Origin: Trema orientale
Lineage: Eukaryota; Streptophyta; Magnoliopsida; Rosales; Cannabaceae
Direction of reading: 5' to 3'
Assembly (NCBI GenBank): GCA_002914845.1
Contig: JXTC01000307.1
Coordinates: 72,230 to 136,229, forward strand
DNA: 64,000 nt
Below the pieces are notes generated by a model. That model saw only the letters and a program-made list of their open reading frames with translations, was not told the DNA's origin and did not search any database. Positions within the stretch are counted from its first letter, which is position 1; the number at the start of each line of letters is the position of its first letter. Made by a program: the position numbers and the translations under genes. Shown here piece after piece: positions 24,119 to 35,381 of the stretch.

Positions 24119-24276
24119 ATTGCAATTGTTTGCAACGAAATTTCATGCTTTGAAAGACATTTCATAATAACCTTACTACTCTCGGGTGATTTTTTGATAT
24201 TACAATTGTTTGCAACGAATTTTCGTGCCTTGAAAGACATTTCATAATAATCTTATTGCTCGAGGTACTTTTTTGG
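24119..24276 (+). repeat. Two-copy tandem repeat of about 80 bp
   Basis: CAATTGTTTGCAACGAA followed by TTTC(A/G)TGC, TTGAAAGACATTTCATAATAA and a CTCGGG/CTCGAGG motif occurs at 24123 and again at 24203. It is moderately diverged and lies between the solo LTR and the next repeat block. Confidence 0.8.
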
Positions 24277-24489
24277 TAATTTGATTAGAAAGAAATTAAT
24301 TAAGCGTAAAAAGCGCTTAATTAAACATAAGCATGATAGTGGTAGAATTGAAAAAAATGTGAAAAATTATGACAATATAAATTTACGTATCAAAAAATTA
24401 TGGTGTATTTGACAGTTCAACCTGTAAGTAAATAGATGTGGGTGATTTCAATAACCATCACCACATATTAGATAGCCAATAATTCTGAT

Positions 24490-24850
24490 GCAAGTGATAC
24501 CAGTCATATGGTCAGAAACAAACAAAAAGATAGTATTTATAATATAGGAGATTCCAGCCATTTAGTCAGAAATATAAATAAATAATACTGAAAATAAATA
24601 ATTAAAAAGTTAGATCTTTGACATAGGTAATTCCAGCTATTTTATCAAAGATAAAAAATAAAATAAAAGTATTGAATTTAACGTGAACGGTTGCAAATAA
24701 GGGTCGTATACGCTATAACTCAACTTGCTAAATAACTCAGAATCACGGATCTGGAGGAATTTAAAGTACAGAATTTAAATGTTAGCAGTTATATTAGCAC
24801 CATGTAAAATATTTAGAGTAATAAAAAATAATAGGGTGAGTAGCTCAGCA
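24490..24850 (-). mobile_element. Possible truncated LTR with internal repeats
   Basis: A motif of the form GATTCCAGCCATTTAGTCAGAAA recurs at about 24496, 24550 and 24629. Further on, GGGTGAGTAGCTCAGC (24836-24851) is, on the minus strand, GCTGAGCTACTCACCC, which resembles a motif near the 3' end of many plant LTRs. No termini or target duplication were found, so this is tentative. Confidence 0.3.
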
Positions 24851-25194
24851 TTCCCAAAATTTACAAAAAAATACCCAAAATTTTCACAAAAATTATTATT
24901 AATAATAATATGAACATAATAATATTTATAATAATAATATAATAATATAATTATAATATAAATATATGATGTATGGAATATGTGGATGTGCGGTGGTTAT
25001 TAGAAGAATTATAGATAGTGATTGGATGTGTATTGGAAATGAGAGATAATGGTATGGTTATTGGAAGAAAATATAGATTGTGATTGGATGAGTATTAGAA
25101 ATGAGAGATAATAGTTAATTTAACAAAAATGGAGAGAGAGCATTTAATGCCTTGGTTGGAGAGAAAGACAAAAAGTCATAAAAGGAGTTATTTT

Positions 25195-25640
25195 TTGAGA
25201 AATTTGCACTTAGTATCCGTTTTAAAATTTTATTTTCATAAATACCTGTTTTTAATTTTTCTTTCAAAAATACTTATTTTTACGGTCCACATGTCATATA
25301 CAAAATATGAGTAGTCCACATATATAATGTAATTTTTATCCTTGAGGTACACATTTCATGTATAAAATATGAATGATATACATTTACAATGTAAATATTT
25401 ACCACAGTTTACATTTTTCATTATAAATTTGACATACGGAATCCATTTTAAAATGGTTGCTAATTTTTAGTGTAATTTTTATTCACGAAATATAGACCAC
25501 AGTATACATTGGGTATACATTTCCTGTGTAAAACAGTGGTAGTTTACATTTCTCCAAAAACGTGTATTTATGAAATAAAAATAAAAAGGGTATTTATGGA
25601 AATATGGTTTTGAAACGGGTATTTACAAACTCTTCCCGAT
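25195..25640. mobile_element. Long-TIR MITE, relative of 7800-8135
   Basis: Left arm (GTATCCGTTTTAAAATTTTA near 25211) and right arm (GTTTTGAAACGGGTATTTAC near 25605) are inverted, and both contain CATAAATAC/GTATTTATG units. The centre carries CACATTTCATGTATAAAATATG repeats. A weak T-rich flanking match is not enough to fix the boundaries or the superfamily. Confidence 0.45.
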
Positions 25641-26059
25641 GTTTTTTCCTCTCCCTCCCGTATTACATATGATTCTAAGATCCGATAGAGAGTGCGCACA
25701 CCTACACCACATGTATGCCTAACCATCAACTACATTCAGTGGGATTAGGATGACGCGCTCCATCGCCCGATAGGGTAAGACCCACCTCTAAGGGTCCTCA
25801 ACGCATTTCTATTAGCAGAGTTGGAAACTTCTATGGTCATGCACAAAGAGAGATACCACTCTAGTCACCCCTTTCATTCCCTTTCTTACAGCAAAAAAAT
25901 AAAAAATAAAAAAAATAAATAAAAAACAACAACAACAACAATAAGCTTTTGCCACGTAAAGGAAATGCGCGGATAATTCGTGGACATCTCAGCTAGGAGG
26001 TGTCATTCCTAAGTCTTCAGGTGTTGACACATGTGCAAGAGGTAGCAAACTTCAACCTT
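25641..26059. other. Intergenic, no gene seen; moderately GC-richer patch
   Basis: 25680-25880 is less AT-rich than its surroundings and may be an old LTR or other transposon fragment. No recognisable coding sequence. An A-rich and CAA-repeat tract follows at 25894-25940. Confidence 0.4.
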
Positions 26060-26067
26060 CAAGTGGC

Positions 26068-26630
26068 TAGGGCTGGCAATTTTATATATGACACGACGAT
26101 ACGACACGAAAACGACACGAAATAAACGGGTTTGGGTGACCCATTTAATTTTCGTGTCAATTTCGGGTTGACACGTGTAACACGTATAATAAACGGGTGG
26201 GTTTCAGGTTAATCCGCTTAACCTGAAAATGACCCGTGTAACCCATTTAATTAAACGTGTCGTTTTCGTGTCGTGTCAATACGACACTAATACGACACAT
26301 TTATTAATATTTTAATATATTAAACATGATTTTGATTAGTTCTAAGCATATTTATAGGAGTAAAATTAAATTAAGTAGTGCATAATCGTGTTAAATTAGA
26401 ATAATCATGTCAATGTTGAATAATCGTGTCAAACAGGTCATAATATGACACATGACACGTTTATTAAACGGGTTACACATGTCGTGTTACACGTGTATTA
26501 ATCGTGTCGTGTTCGAGTTTAAATTTTTGACACGTTTATTAATCGTGTCGTGCTCGGGTTAGGTGTTATCATGTCGTGTCGTAATCGTATCAATCCGAAC
26601 ACGACACGATAACATGAATTGCCAGCCCTA
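26068..26630. mobile_element. hAT-type MITE, 563 bp, with perfect 8-bp TSD
   Basis: Termini are exact inverted repeats TAGGGCTGGCAATT (26068-26081) and AATTGCCAGCCCTA (26617-26630). An 8-bp direct repeat CAAGTGGC flanks them (26060-26067 and 26631-26638); 8-bp duplications define the hAT superfamily. There is no transposase. The interior is packed with CGTGTCGTGTC / GACACGACACG units on both strands and could fold into extended hairpins. Confidence 0.85.
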
Positions 26631-26639
26631 CAAGTGGCA

Positions 26640-28050
26640 ACATGAGAAAGTGACACTTGGCAATATAGATTGGATGAAATTTTGTTTCTACTCCTTGCTT
26701 GGCATTTGGCACATCTAATTTTTCGGTCTCCAACAAGTATTTGACAAGTGTCTCAAATAGTCAATATCTTCCTTTTGTCTGTGTGATTTTGACACATCAC
26801 GTTTTCTTAATTGACCCTATATTATACAATTGTCACATTATTTGTGACTTAATATTTTAATTAGTGACTAATTATAAAAATTTTGTCACACCTCAAAACA
26901 CTTATTATCAAAAAAAAAAAAGAAAAAGTACCGAGAAGAAGAACACACAAGAGGACTAAGAAACACAAGAGGACTAAAAAGAAAAACACACAAAAAGACC
27001 ACGACTACAAGGACCACAACTATCCATGCTCTTTCTTCATTTGCAAAATTTAAATCTAATTTAAGAATAATGAGAACTCTAGATACTAAGAACAATGGTA
27101 ATAAAAAGGAAACAATATTATTTCAATCTTCAATAGTCAATAGCAATATCAAATAGTTTTTATCTTTTCATCTTCATGAATCTTCTAAAACTTTGTATTT
27201 CCTTTTTTAGTTCTATTCGTTTTTATGTATTGAAGTCTGAAAAATTGAACATTTTATAGCTATGAGGTATGAGGAAGGGATAAAAAAATAGCCTAATTTG
27301 TTATTAAACAAAATTAGAATAAGGGTGTTTATAATTTATCTTTCTAAACTTATTTCAAAATAGGCTTTAAAAAAAATACTCAAAATGTGTTATTTATACT
27401 TTTTTTATTGGAGACCCAACTTATGATATACGCTGGCTATTCTTTATTTATTTATTTTTTTAACTTTTTGAGTGTGGGCTTCTTTATGTAATTGAAACTG
27501 TAAATTTAATAAAATATATAAAAGAAGAGAAGGAATTGAGGGGAACCCAAGCTCTACTGGGCTATTAGTCCCTCCGTCCCCATTCTTAAGAATATACCAA
27601 GGTTTGAAAGTTTTATTATTTTTTTTTTTTGGCATCCTAATTTATTTTGCTTTTTCTGTAATCTTTCTCAAATTTTGGTTCGTCTATAGAATTGTACTGT
27701 GATGTCAATTATTAGATTTCATTTTCAGCCCCAAAAGAAAATATTAGCTTTCGTTATCATAAATAAAGGGGAGGAAAAAGAAACTATTTTTGCCCCTTAA
27801 AAAATAATGCTAAAGACCCCACTAATTTGATATTATATCAATATTTGTTTTTTTGCTTAAAATATCAATATTTGTCTTGCTTCGATTATTTTGTTCGCAA
27901 TAGGATTTCAGATCAACTTATGGCAGAACAAACATGTACCGATATTATTTGAATGTCAAGTTTAATGTTATTTTGTCACAAAATACATTCATAAGACATG
28001 TTTAGAATCTTATTCATATCACATATTTTGTGATAGTAACTGATAAACGC
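26640..28050. other. Intergenic, no gene seen
   Basis: AT-rich DNA with poly-A/T tracts, downstream of the GST-B stop codon on its right side. Short open frames have no recognisable similarity. Confidence 0.5.
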
Positions 28051-28846
28051 TCAAGATTTTAGAGATAAAGAAAACTTTTCCCTGATTCTTGCAACCAATT
28101 TTTCATGGGGGGACATAATCTCTTTTATCAAAGGATGTTCCCTTAAAGCATTCACCCACGAGAAAATTTCTGGGTTTTTTTCTTGACTAAGGATCACAGC
28201 TACAGCTTCATTAATTGCTCGGTAGCCACAGAGATTTGAGCCCACAATGATGTCAAGAAAATCCAAACTCTGACCAGAACTGAAGAAAGGAAATTTTCCC
28301 GGAAAATCTTTCTTGATTCCATCTTCAAACATCTTAAGCAACGCGATGAAGTCCTCGATCGCTTTCTCTTGTTCTAACCCTTTTGACATAAAGATGGGAA
28401 GTATATGTGGAATGACCTGCCAATATAAATTAAATCTGATTAAGCATATAAACTCAAGTTTCTAGTGACATGTGATGATATAGTACTAGAGTAGTAGAGA
28501 GTTTTGAGTAAATGACACATACCTTTTGGTCAAAAAAGGTTGCCCAAAAGCGAACCTTGGCCCTTTGGTAAGGATCTTCAGGCAAGAGTTTAGGGGAGTT
28601 ATTCCAATACTCATCAATGTATTCAAGGATGACAAGAGACTCGGATATGGGATTCCCGTTGTGAACAAGGACGGGTACTTTCTTGTGGACAGGGTTGTAG
28701 CTAAGGAGCAACTCACTTTTGTTTGATAGATCTTCCTCTAAGGACTTATAAGGTATGCCCTTAACTTTAAGGGCTAACTCAACTCTCTTGCAATAGGCGC
28801 TAGCCAATGTATCAATCACCAATACATCACTTTGCTTTTCTTCCAT
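28051..28846 (-). CDS. Tau-class glutathione S-transferase (GST-B), 229 aa
   Basis: Two exons on the minus strand, 28846-28523 and 28416-28051, joined in phase 0 across a 106-bp intron. The N-terminal domain has the catalytic serine in the L-A-S-A-Y-C context, then [41 protein letters not shown] and [11 protein letters not shown]. The C-terminal helical domain follows in exon 2 ([53 protein letters not shown]). All glutathione-contact motifs are present, and I see no lesion. It heads the inward tandem array on this strand. A set of four W-box cores sits about 140 bp upstream of the start, and a CATAAAAG TATA-like box is at 28906-28913. A cytosolic detoxification role is inferred from the family; substrates are unknown. 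Confidence 0.94.
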
Positions 28847-28984
28847 ATCACTCTCTTTCTTGTCTTTCTGAATTTGGTGTTAATGAATCAATTGAACTGC
28901 AAGGACTTTTATGCAGTTAGTCTGGAATATCTTCAATATTAAGAATTCTTATGATGTTTGGCGAGTATTAGCCCCTTTGTTAGT

Positions 28985-29011
28985 GGTCAATGGTCAATGG
29001 TCAATGGTCAA
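28985..29011 (-). promoter_or_regulatory. Four tandem W-boxes in the GST-B promoter
   Basis: GGTCAA, the complement of the WRKY core TTGACC, occurs at 28985-28990, 28992-28997, 28999-29004 and 29006-29011, exactly 7 bp apart. They face the GST-B gene in the TTGACC orientation, about 140-165 bp from its ATG. The GST-C and GST-D upstream regions keep single related motifs (GTCAATGGTCAG near 34135; GTCAATGACTC near 36589), so the array seems to be a local expansion of an ancestral site. Confidence 0.65.
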
Positions 29012-29905
29012 AGTTTAGAAAGAGAAGATTTTTGAAATGAGAAGAGAAAAAAGAAATAGACACATCATAACTTGGAGATGAAGTACTAGAGCTACTTAAA
29101 TTTATTCTATTGTCAATGGTCGTACTAGAAATTGATAAATAAGTGATAAAAAAGATAAAGCATTACAAAGATAAGAAAACTGAAATATGACAAATCTTGA
29201 AGAAGATGATTGAGGGCTACTCTACATTTTTTTATTATATGTTATCTTGGTTTGCAAAATAGACTTTTTAGAAACTAATTTTTAGTAAATGACCTATATT
29301 TTTAGATGTTCTTTACAAAATAGTATTTTTAAGTTATAACTTGAATGCGATTTCAAAAAAAAAAAGGGTTATAACTTGAATGCTTGATATGCTTACGAGG
29401 CCATTAAAAGATCTACTTTGCAAAGAGTTTTAAAAATAAATAATTAACTAAAACTCACTTATAAAAGTCTAATTTTCTCAATTTCTAAAATAAATTTATT
29501 TAAAAAAAAAAACAAAATGTCTAATAGAGGAAAACAGAGAAAATTACATAAGGGAACATGTTTCACTCAGGTTTTGGGCATGTGTTTTGTTTTAGGAAAA
29601 TTTGCTTGAATGGTCTATCCATTTTAGCTGAATGATAATGAGGCTTAACTTTTTAAATGGTCAAAGAAGGGTCAATTATGATGGCCTGGCACAAGATATT
29701 TACTTATTTGCCCATTTGAATTGTTTTTTTTCCCCCTTTTTAATGAGCATTATTTGGCATTTTTTTTAAATAAAAAATTGGTAAAGAAAAGAAAAACCCC
29801 TAAACAACATCTGCTCGATGCCCATTCCCTCTTCTCACCACACATATCTCCTCATGCTTTCGAGGGGGAATTTAGGTAATTAAACTTATTTTTTGAGCTG
29901 TTTAT

Positions 29906-30033
29906 GTGAGCAGACTTCAACCTTGTTTTTTTAAGTTCATTAAACTTATTTAGTAGTGATGGTTTGTCATGTGAGTAGACTTCAACCTTTTTTTTTAGGT
30001 TCATTAAACTTATTTAGTAGTGATAATTTGTCT
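29906..30033 (+). repeat. Two-copy tandem repeat of about 64 bp
   Basis: GTGAG(C/T)AGACTTCAACCTT, a T-run, then TTCATTAAACTTATTTAGTA occurs at 29906 and 29971. A further ATTAAACTTATTTT at 29879 may be the tail of an earlier copy. It lies in the intergenic DNA between GST-B and the MULE relic. Confidence 0.8.
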
Positions 30034-30760
30034 TTTATGTAATGCCCTTTAGGTTTAAGAGAAAAAAAGGAGTCAAAAGAAAGAAATAAAATCGTTTAAA
30101 GAAGAAAAAAAAATAAGGGAAAGAACAGAAAAAAGAGGGAAGAAAAACCAATCGTGAACTCTCTCTTTTTCTACTGTGCAGACAAATTACTTAGCCAAAT
30201 CGTCTCAAGAAGCTCAGGTTTTTGCACATCAAAGAGTAGTACACTTAAAGGCAACCTTAATTCTGGCAACATTTCATTTATTCCGGTAAATCCAAAAGAA
30301 ATAGAAGAGAAAAAAGTGTCTATGATTCCAAATCTTTGTTAAAATGAGAAATTTAAAGTTTGGACGTGTTAAATCTTAATTATGGGTTATGTTTTTAGTA
30401 GATGGAAGGTGAAAATCGAAATACAACTATAAAATCACTATATTGAGGTCCATTTTCTGAGTTTATGACCTGTAATTCGCGAGAATGAAGAAGAAGAACA
30501 ATACAGATCTTGACTAGATTCAGTAGAGCTCAACTACATCCGATCCAGATCAACTACATAAGTCCAATGGATCCGATTAAGATTGACTAGATCAATTGAC
30601 TGGCTCGACCAGATCCAGTTGAGAGATACAATAGACCTCAACTGGATTCAGTTGAGAGATACAATAGACCTCAACTGGATCTAGTAGAGTTACTGAGTAC
30701 TCAATTGGACCAGTTGAGATTTAAAATGAGAAGCTTACATGCACTTCTTTTTTTGATAAT

Positions 30761-31760
30761 TTGATCACTGATGATTATAGTATTAAGTTAACCGAGTTTT
30801 TGGATAAATTATATAAGAGGCTTGATTTGAATCAAAATGATACAAAATTGCAAGTAAGCTATTTAGCTATTAATCTACGGGAGAAGTTGCTGCCGGTCAT
30901 CTTAAGAAGCGATGAATGTCTTACCTCTTATCTTTTGGATCATGGAGAGTTCCATCATAGAATAACACTACATGTGGAAGTCAATAAGAAGGAAAAATAT
31001 TGCAAAGCCATTGAAGGGTGCATAAATGAAGAGGAAGAAAAGTTAGTAGATGATTACTTTGATCGTCAATTCTATATAGAAAAAAATGTTAATGATGTTA
31101 TATCTTCCTCGGACTGCGATAGTGTAAATCTCGATGTTGACCTTAATATTAACACAAACATAATAACATCATCCCCAACTTCACACCATTCAAAGGGAGA
31201 TTTGGTTGTTGTAGATCCCGTTGATATAGTGGAGCACTGTGATCCAATGGAACATGATGATGTGCTGGATCGGTATGATCTGCAAAATGTAGTAAGTAAT
31301 GATAGCATATTTAGTTTCACAAACGAGTCAGATTTGGCAATTGGTAAGGAATTTGGAAACAAATAAGAAGCAAAAAATAAGTTGAAAGACATTTTCCTAA
31401 AGGTTTACTTTGAGATGGAAATAATTAACTCCAACAAGTCACTATACATGACAAAATGCATTGACAAAACATGCAAACAGGCACTGTGGGTAGCAAAGAT
31501 TAGCAATTCAGAGCGTTTCTCTATCCGAACATATTATAACACTCATACTTGCTCTCTTATTAGCTGGAAAAGCAAAGATTAGCGATTCAGAGTGTTTCTC
31601 TATTCGAACATATTGTAACACTCATACTTGCTCTCTTGTTAGCCAGAAAAGAAAGCACAGACAAACAAGTTCGGCTATACTTGCAAAGATGGTGAAATCA
31701 AATTTTGAAGGTCAGAAAGATACACCAACTCCAAAAGTAATATGGTCGAGTATTGTCGAG
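30761..31760 (+). pseudogene. MuDR-family transposase, N-terminal fragment, frameshifted
   Basis: Frame 1 (30761-31366, 201 codons) carries the N-terminal part seen in plant MULE transposases (KLTEFLDKLYKRLDL, then LLPVILRSDECL) followed by an acidic spacer. The DNA-binding part continues in the next frames: LAIGKEFGN, then CIDKTCKQALWVAKI and FSIRTYYNTHTCSL, and finally KRKHRQTSSAILAKMVKSNF. The last pieces match the typical MuDR sequence leading to the transposase core, but no DDE core follows before the sequence degrades. A stop at 31364-31366 and a 79-bp tandem duplication at 31492-31649 break the frame. It is not functional. Confidence 0.75.
31492..31649 (+). repeat. 79-bp tandem duplication that frameshifts the MULE transposase
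   Basis: Positions 31492-31570 and 31571-31649 are near-identical (unit starts AGCAAAGATTAGC and ends in a TTAGC-rich motif). Because 79 is not a multiple of three, the second copy is shifted and reaches TAG at 31580-31582. There are several single-base differences, so the duplication is not very recent. Confidence 0.9.
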
Positions 31761-32150
31761 TACTACTCAATAATAACGTAGAGAATTGTTGAGTAAAGTT
31801 GAGAACATCTCAACATGGATCTGTTTTAAGTCGTACATAGCATTTTTAGGGGAAAAAAAAACAGTCGAGTATTTTCGAATAACTCAATACTACTCAACAA
31901 TAATGTACAGCATTGTCAAGTTAAGTTAAGAATATCTCGACATAGGTGTGATTAATGAATTAATTGCAGTCGAGCATAGCATTTGAGGGGGGGAAAAAAA
32001 AAAAAGAGCAGTTGAGCATTGTCAAGAACATCTCAATAAATCTGTACTCGACATATCTATTGAATTAGTGTTGAGTATAGCTCAACAGAGGAGTCGAGTA
32101 AAGCTCAATAGAGGAGTCGAGTAAAACCCGACAAAATTATCGAGTCAAAT

Positions 32151-32999
32151 ATAGGTTTCTTCCTCGCAAACAAACTGTAACTTCTATTTGTAAATGCAAC
32201 CTTTTGAAGCTAAAAAGTGGTCTAAAAAATTTTATATTTTTACTAAAAGTTCAAATATTACTTAAAATTACAATTTATTCCTTTTAAATAAATGAAGAAA
32301 ATTATCTAAATTATTTGAAGGATAAGTTTTAGTTACTTACCTTGTAAAACTGTCTAATATGGAAAATGAGACTTCAATGGCTTTGTTAATGGATGGAAAA
32401 ATGCCATAGGAAGATATGACAAAACTTATGTCAGCGTTTATGGGAAGATCTAACTTGAAGAAAAAGGAGAAGGAAGAGAGAGAAAGGTAGGAAAACGTTT
32501 TATTTTTAGTTGAAGTAGGAAACCGTTTTTGGCACGCAGAGAAAATTATATATATATATATATTTATATAAAAAAAGTTTAGCAAATGCAAATAAGAGGA
32601 TTAATGTTTTCAGGAAAAAAAAAGTAGGATTAATGTTTTAAGGTTATTCTAGTCTGTGTAATAAAGTTGTAAGTCAAAAGTCCACCGAAAATTAGTTAAG
32701 CAATAATAATAATGAAATAGACTAATTTCTAAATGAGCCCTTATAGGGCTCTTCTGCAAAGGGTCCGTTGCTTTATTTGGGCAAACCGAGTAAGCAATAA
32801 TGTCCATCATACATCATTCATTTTCAAACAGAGTAGACGAACTTCAACATTAATATATGTTTTATTACAACCCTCACAAGTCACAACTATTCAAACATAT
32901 ATTATGTAAAAAATCCCACTGAGTTAAACAGTTCTACAACAAATAATAGATTATTTATTCATAGTAACTAAAATCATTGGTCATGGTGAAGAATCAGAC
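32151..32999. other. Intergenic, no gene seen
   Basis: AT-rich sequence including a short (TA)n tract near 32550, ending in the likely 3' untranslated region of GST-C (32830-32999). Confidence 0.45.
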
Positions 33000-34071
33000 T
33001 TAAAGAGACTGGAAAAACTTTCTTTTCATTTTGGCAACCAACTTGTCATGAGGTGGGAGAGTGTCCTTGATCAGAGGGTGTCCTTTGAAAGCATTCACCC
33101 ACAAGAAGAACTCTGTTGGAGTCTTTTCGGGGCTCATGACCACTGCCACTGCCTCATTAAATGCTTGGTAGTTGCAAGCATTTGTGCTTACAATGATGTC
33201 AAGAAGCTCCAAATTTTGATCGTCGAAGGGCAGTTTTCCAGGAAAATCGTTCTTGATTCCATTTTCAAACACCCTCAGTAACTCGATCATGTCCTCAATC
33301 GCTTTCTCTTGTGCCTCGCCTTTGGACACGATGATGCTCAAAGTTCCCTCCTTGGTCTGTCAATGGAGAAGGAAAGAGTTCATTAAGTTTGACTAAGAAC
33401 AAATTATATTTGACTCAATGGTAACATCAAATTGGGAGCCTACCACTTAGATCAAATGAAAATCATGTCAAAATTAACTAGTACTTAAGTATGATGATCT
33501 TATTAATATCTAGCAATTTATAAATAAAAATGCAGAGCATTAAAAAATGTAGCAATAAGTACTCATGTGGCAGCGCATCTAAGTTGTCACTATGTTAATC
33601 CTAGCTCCTTTGATAGAAAACATTTATCAACGGTACAACATTTCGTGACCCTACAACGAAATTCTCTAGTGCTATTTGGCACAGAGATTTCCGAGATACC
33701 TACCATTTGATCATAAAAGTTAGCCAAAATCGAACTTTGGATCTCTGGTAAGGATCAATAGGCAAGAGTATAGGGGAGTTGTTCCAGTGCTCATCGATGT
33801 ATTCAAGGATAACAAGCGACTCTACTATGGCCTTCCCTTTGTGGACAAGGACAGGCACTTTCTTATGGACAGGATTGTGGTGAAGGAGCAATTCACTCTT
33901 GTTTGCTAGATCTTCCTGTACGTACTCGTAAGGTATGCCCTTAAGTTTAAGGGCTAACTCAACTCTCTTGCAGTATGAACTAGCCCATGTCCTAATTAGT
34001 ACAACTTCACTTTGCTTTCCCTCTATTTCTAGGCTTCTATCTCTATGAAATATGAGTTGGTATTGATGCAT
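33000..34071 (-). pseudogene. Tau GST (GST-C) with lost start codon and frameshift
   Basis: Exons lie at about 34071-33704 and 33356-33000 (minus strand), with the same intron position as GST-B and GST-D. Aligned with its sisters, the normal ATG is ATA here (the codon before GAG GGA AAG). The only in-frame Met lies 15 codons further upstream, in what is leader sequence in GST-D. Near the end of exon 1 one G is missing from the TGGG present in GST-D, so reading shifts to FWLTFMIKW and meets TAG just inside the intron. Splicing at the conserved sites would leave exon 2 out of frame. The catalytic context W-A-S-S-Y-C, the KKVPVL and [10 protein letters not shown] motifs and the whole second domain are otherwise intact, so inactivation is recent. 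At most it could yield a truncated thioredoxin-fold protein of about 122 residues. Confidence 0.85.
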
Positions 34072-35381
34072 TCAATTGCATTGTGATTGACGCCTTTATA
34101 TAGATTGTATAGAGTTGCTGTGTTTGGTAAGTCAATGCCTTTTTGTCAATGGTCAGATTAGTAAGAGATAAGATTCTAAATTAAGAGTAGGAAAAGATAG
34201 ATTAAGAATTATAAAGATTGAGAAAAGAGAGAGAGAAGAAATTTAGGCTTGGAGAACAAGTCTGAAAGCTACTTGTTAAATCTTTTACATTTGTCAATGC
34301 CTATAGTAGACTAAGATAAAATTCTTGAATACAAAATATGGAAATAAGAATAATAATCAGCAAACAAAAATATTTGTTGACCAAAATAACGGAAAAGAAA
34401 AATTGATAATGTGTCGATACGATGGGAGGGAGTTGATCCATAATGGGCCATTAAAAAATATGTTTGGACTAAACCGTTAAAAATTAGGCAAGAATTAAAA
34501 AAAAAAAAATTCCCCCTGTTAGTAATAATATTTAATTTTTTTTTAAAACACTTGCATTAAAATAAACAAAAAATTTCATAGAATTTGGAACACAAAAAGA
34601 CACGATTAAAATTAAAATATGAAAATAGCCAAACACGATTGTAGCACAAGAATAATAATCGTGTACTACAATCGTGTAGTATAGCCTAGAAAAAGAAAGA
34701 GTTTTTTAATTACGAAGAGAAAAGGACCTCAAAAATTGGAGAAGAATATCATAGCTACTTTAGACTCTAATGGTTTTTACTGTGTTGATGGTCATATTAG
34801 AATGTGACAATAAGGTAAAGATTTATAAAGACGAGAGAAACGACATAACCAATCTGCAAAATAAAGAATTCTTATTTTTTTTTTTCAAACATGACAAACA
34901 GAGAGAAACATGAACAATGTGATTGTCCACTCATTCAGATTTGAGAATATTTTTGTTTTCCCTTTGTGCTTGGACTGAGACCCAAGTTGGCAAAATATCC
35001 TTAGTTCGAACTACGATCCAAATCGACTATTACCTCAATATCCTTGGGGCTATCTAATTTGTTTGATTCATATCTTAAGAGTGTGCTTCAATTAGATATT
35101 AATGTCAATTTATCAATTTACTTTTGCTTTAAATCATATTAGTAAATACCATTACAAAATTATTCATTAAAAGAATATTTCATAAGTAATCTCAACATGT
35201 ATATTGTCATCGTATTATAAATTTTCAAAAGTAAATGAACATGACCATAATTTTTATCACAACCCTCACAGCCTATTAGTAACACTAAAAACACGGTACA
35301 TAACTTCATAAATTAGAAAGTGATAATACAAATAGTATGTTATTACACACAGCAATAAAAATTTCTAGTCATTGTCGAGAG
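34072..35381. other. Intergenic between GST-C and GST-D, no gene seen
   Basis: 34095-34102 (TATATAAA on the minus strand) is the former GST-C TATA box. A segment at about 34745-34830 resembles upstream sequences of the other GSTs and may be a leftover of the tandem duplication. A small inverted repeat (ACACGATTGTAG / CTACAATCGTGT) lies at 34634-34676. Otherwise AT-rich. Confidence 0.5.

Larger units (their letters stand above)
30500..32150 (+). mobile_element. Degenerate autonomous-type MULE remnant with repeat-rich flanks
   Basis: A broken MuDR-type transposase N-terminal part (30761-31760) is bracketed by repeat-rich DNA. To the left are CAACTGGATC and CAGTTGAGAGATACAATAGA units, including an exact 33-bp duplication at 30616-30648 and 30649-30681. 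To the right (31740-32140) are dispersed GTCGAGTA and GAGTAAAGCTCAA units. Terminal inverted repeats and a 9-bp duplication could not be found, so the limits are approximate. Confidence 0.55.

Noticed and set aside
33048..33281. Plus-strand frame opposite the GST-C second exon
   Set aside because: Antisense shadow of the GST coding sequence; similar shadows at 28526-28726 and 35553-35783 were rejected for the same reason.
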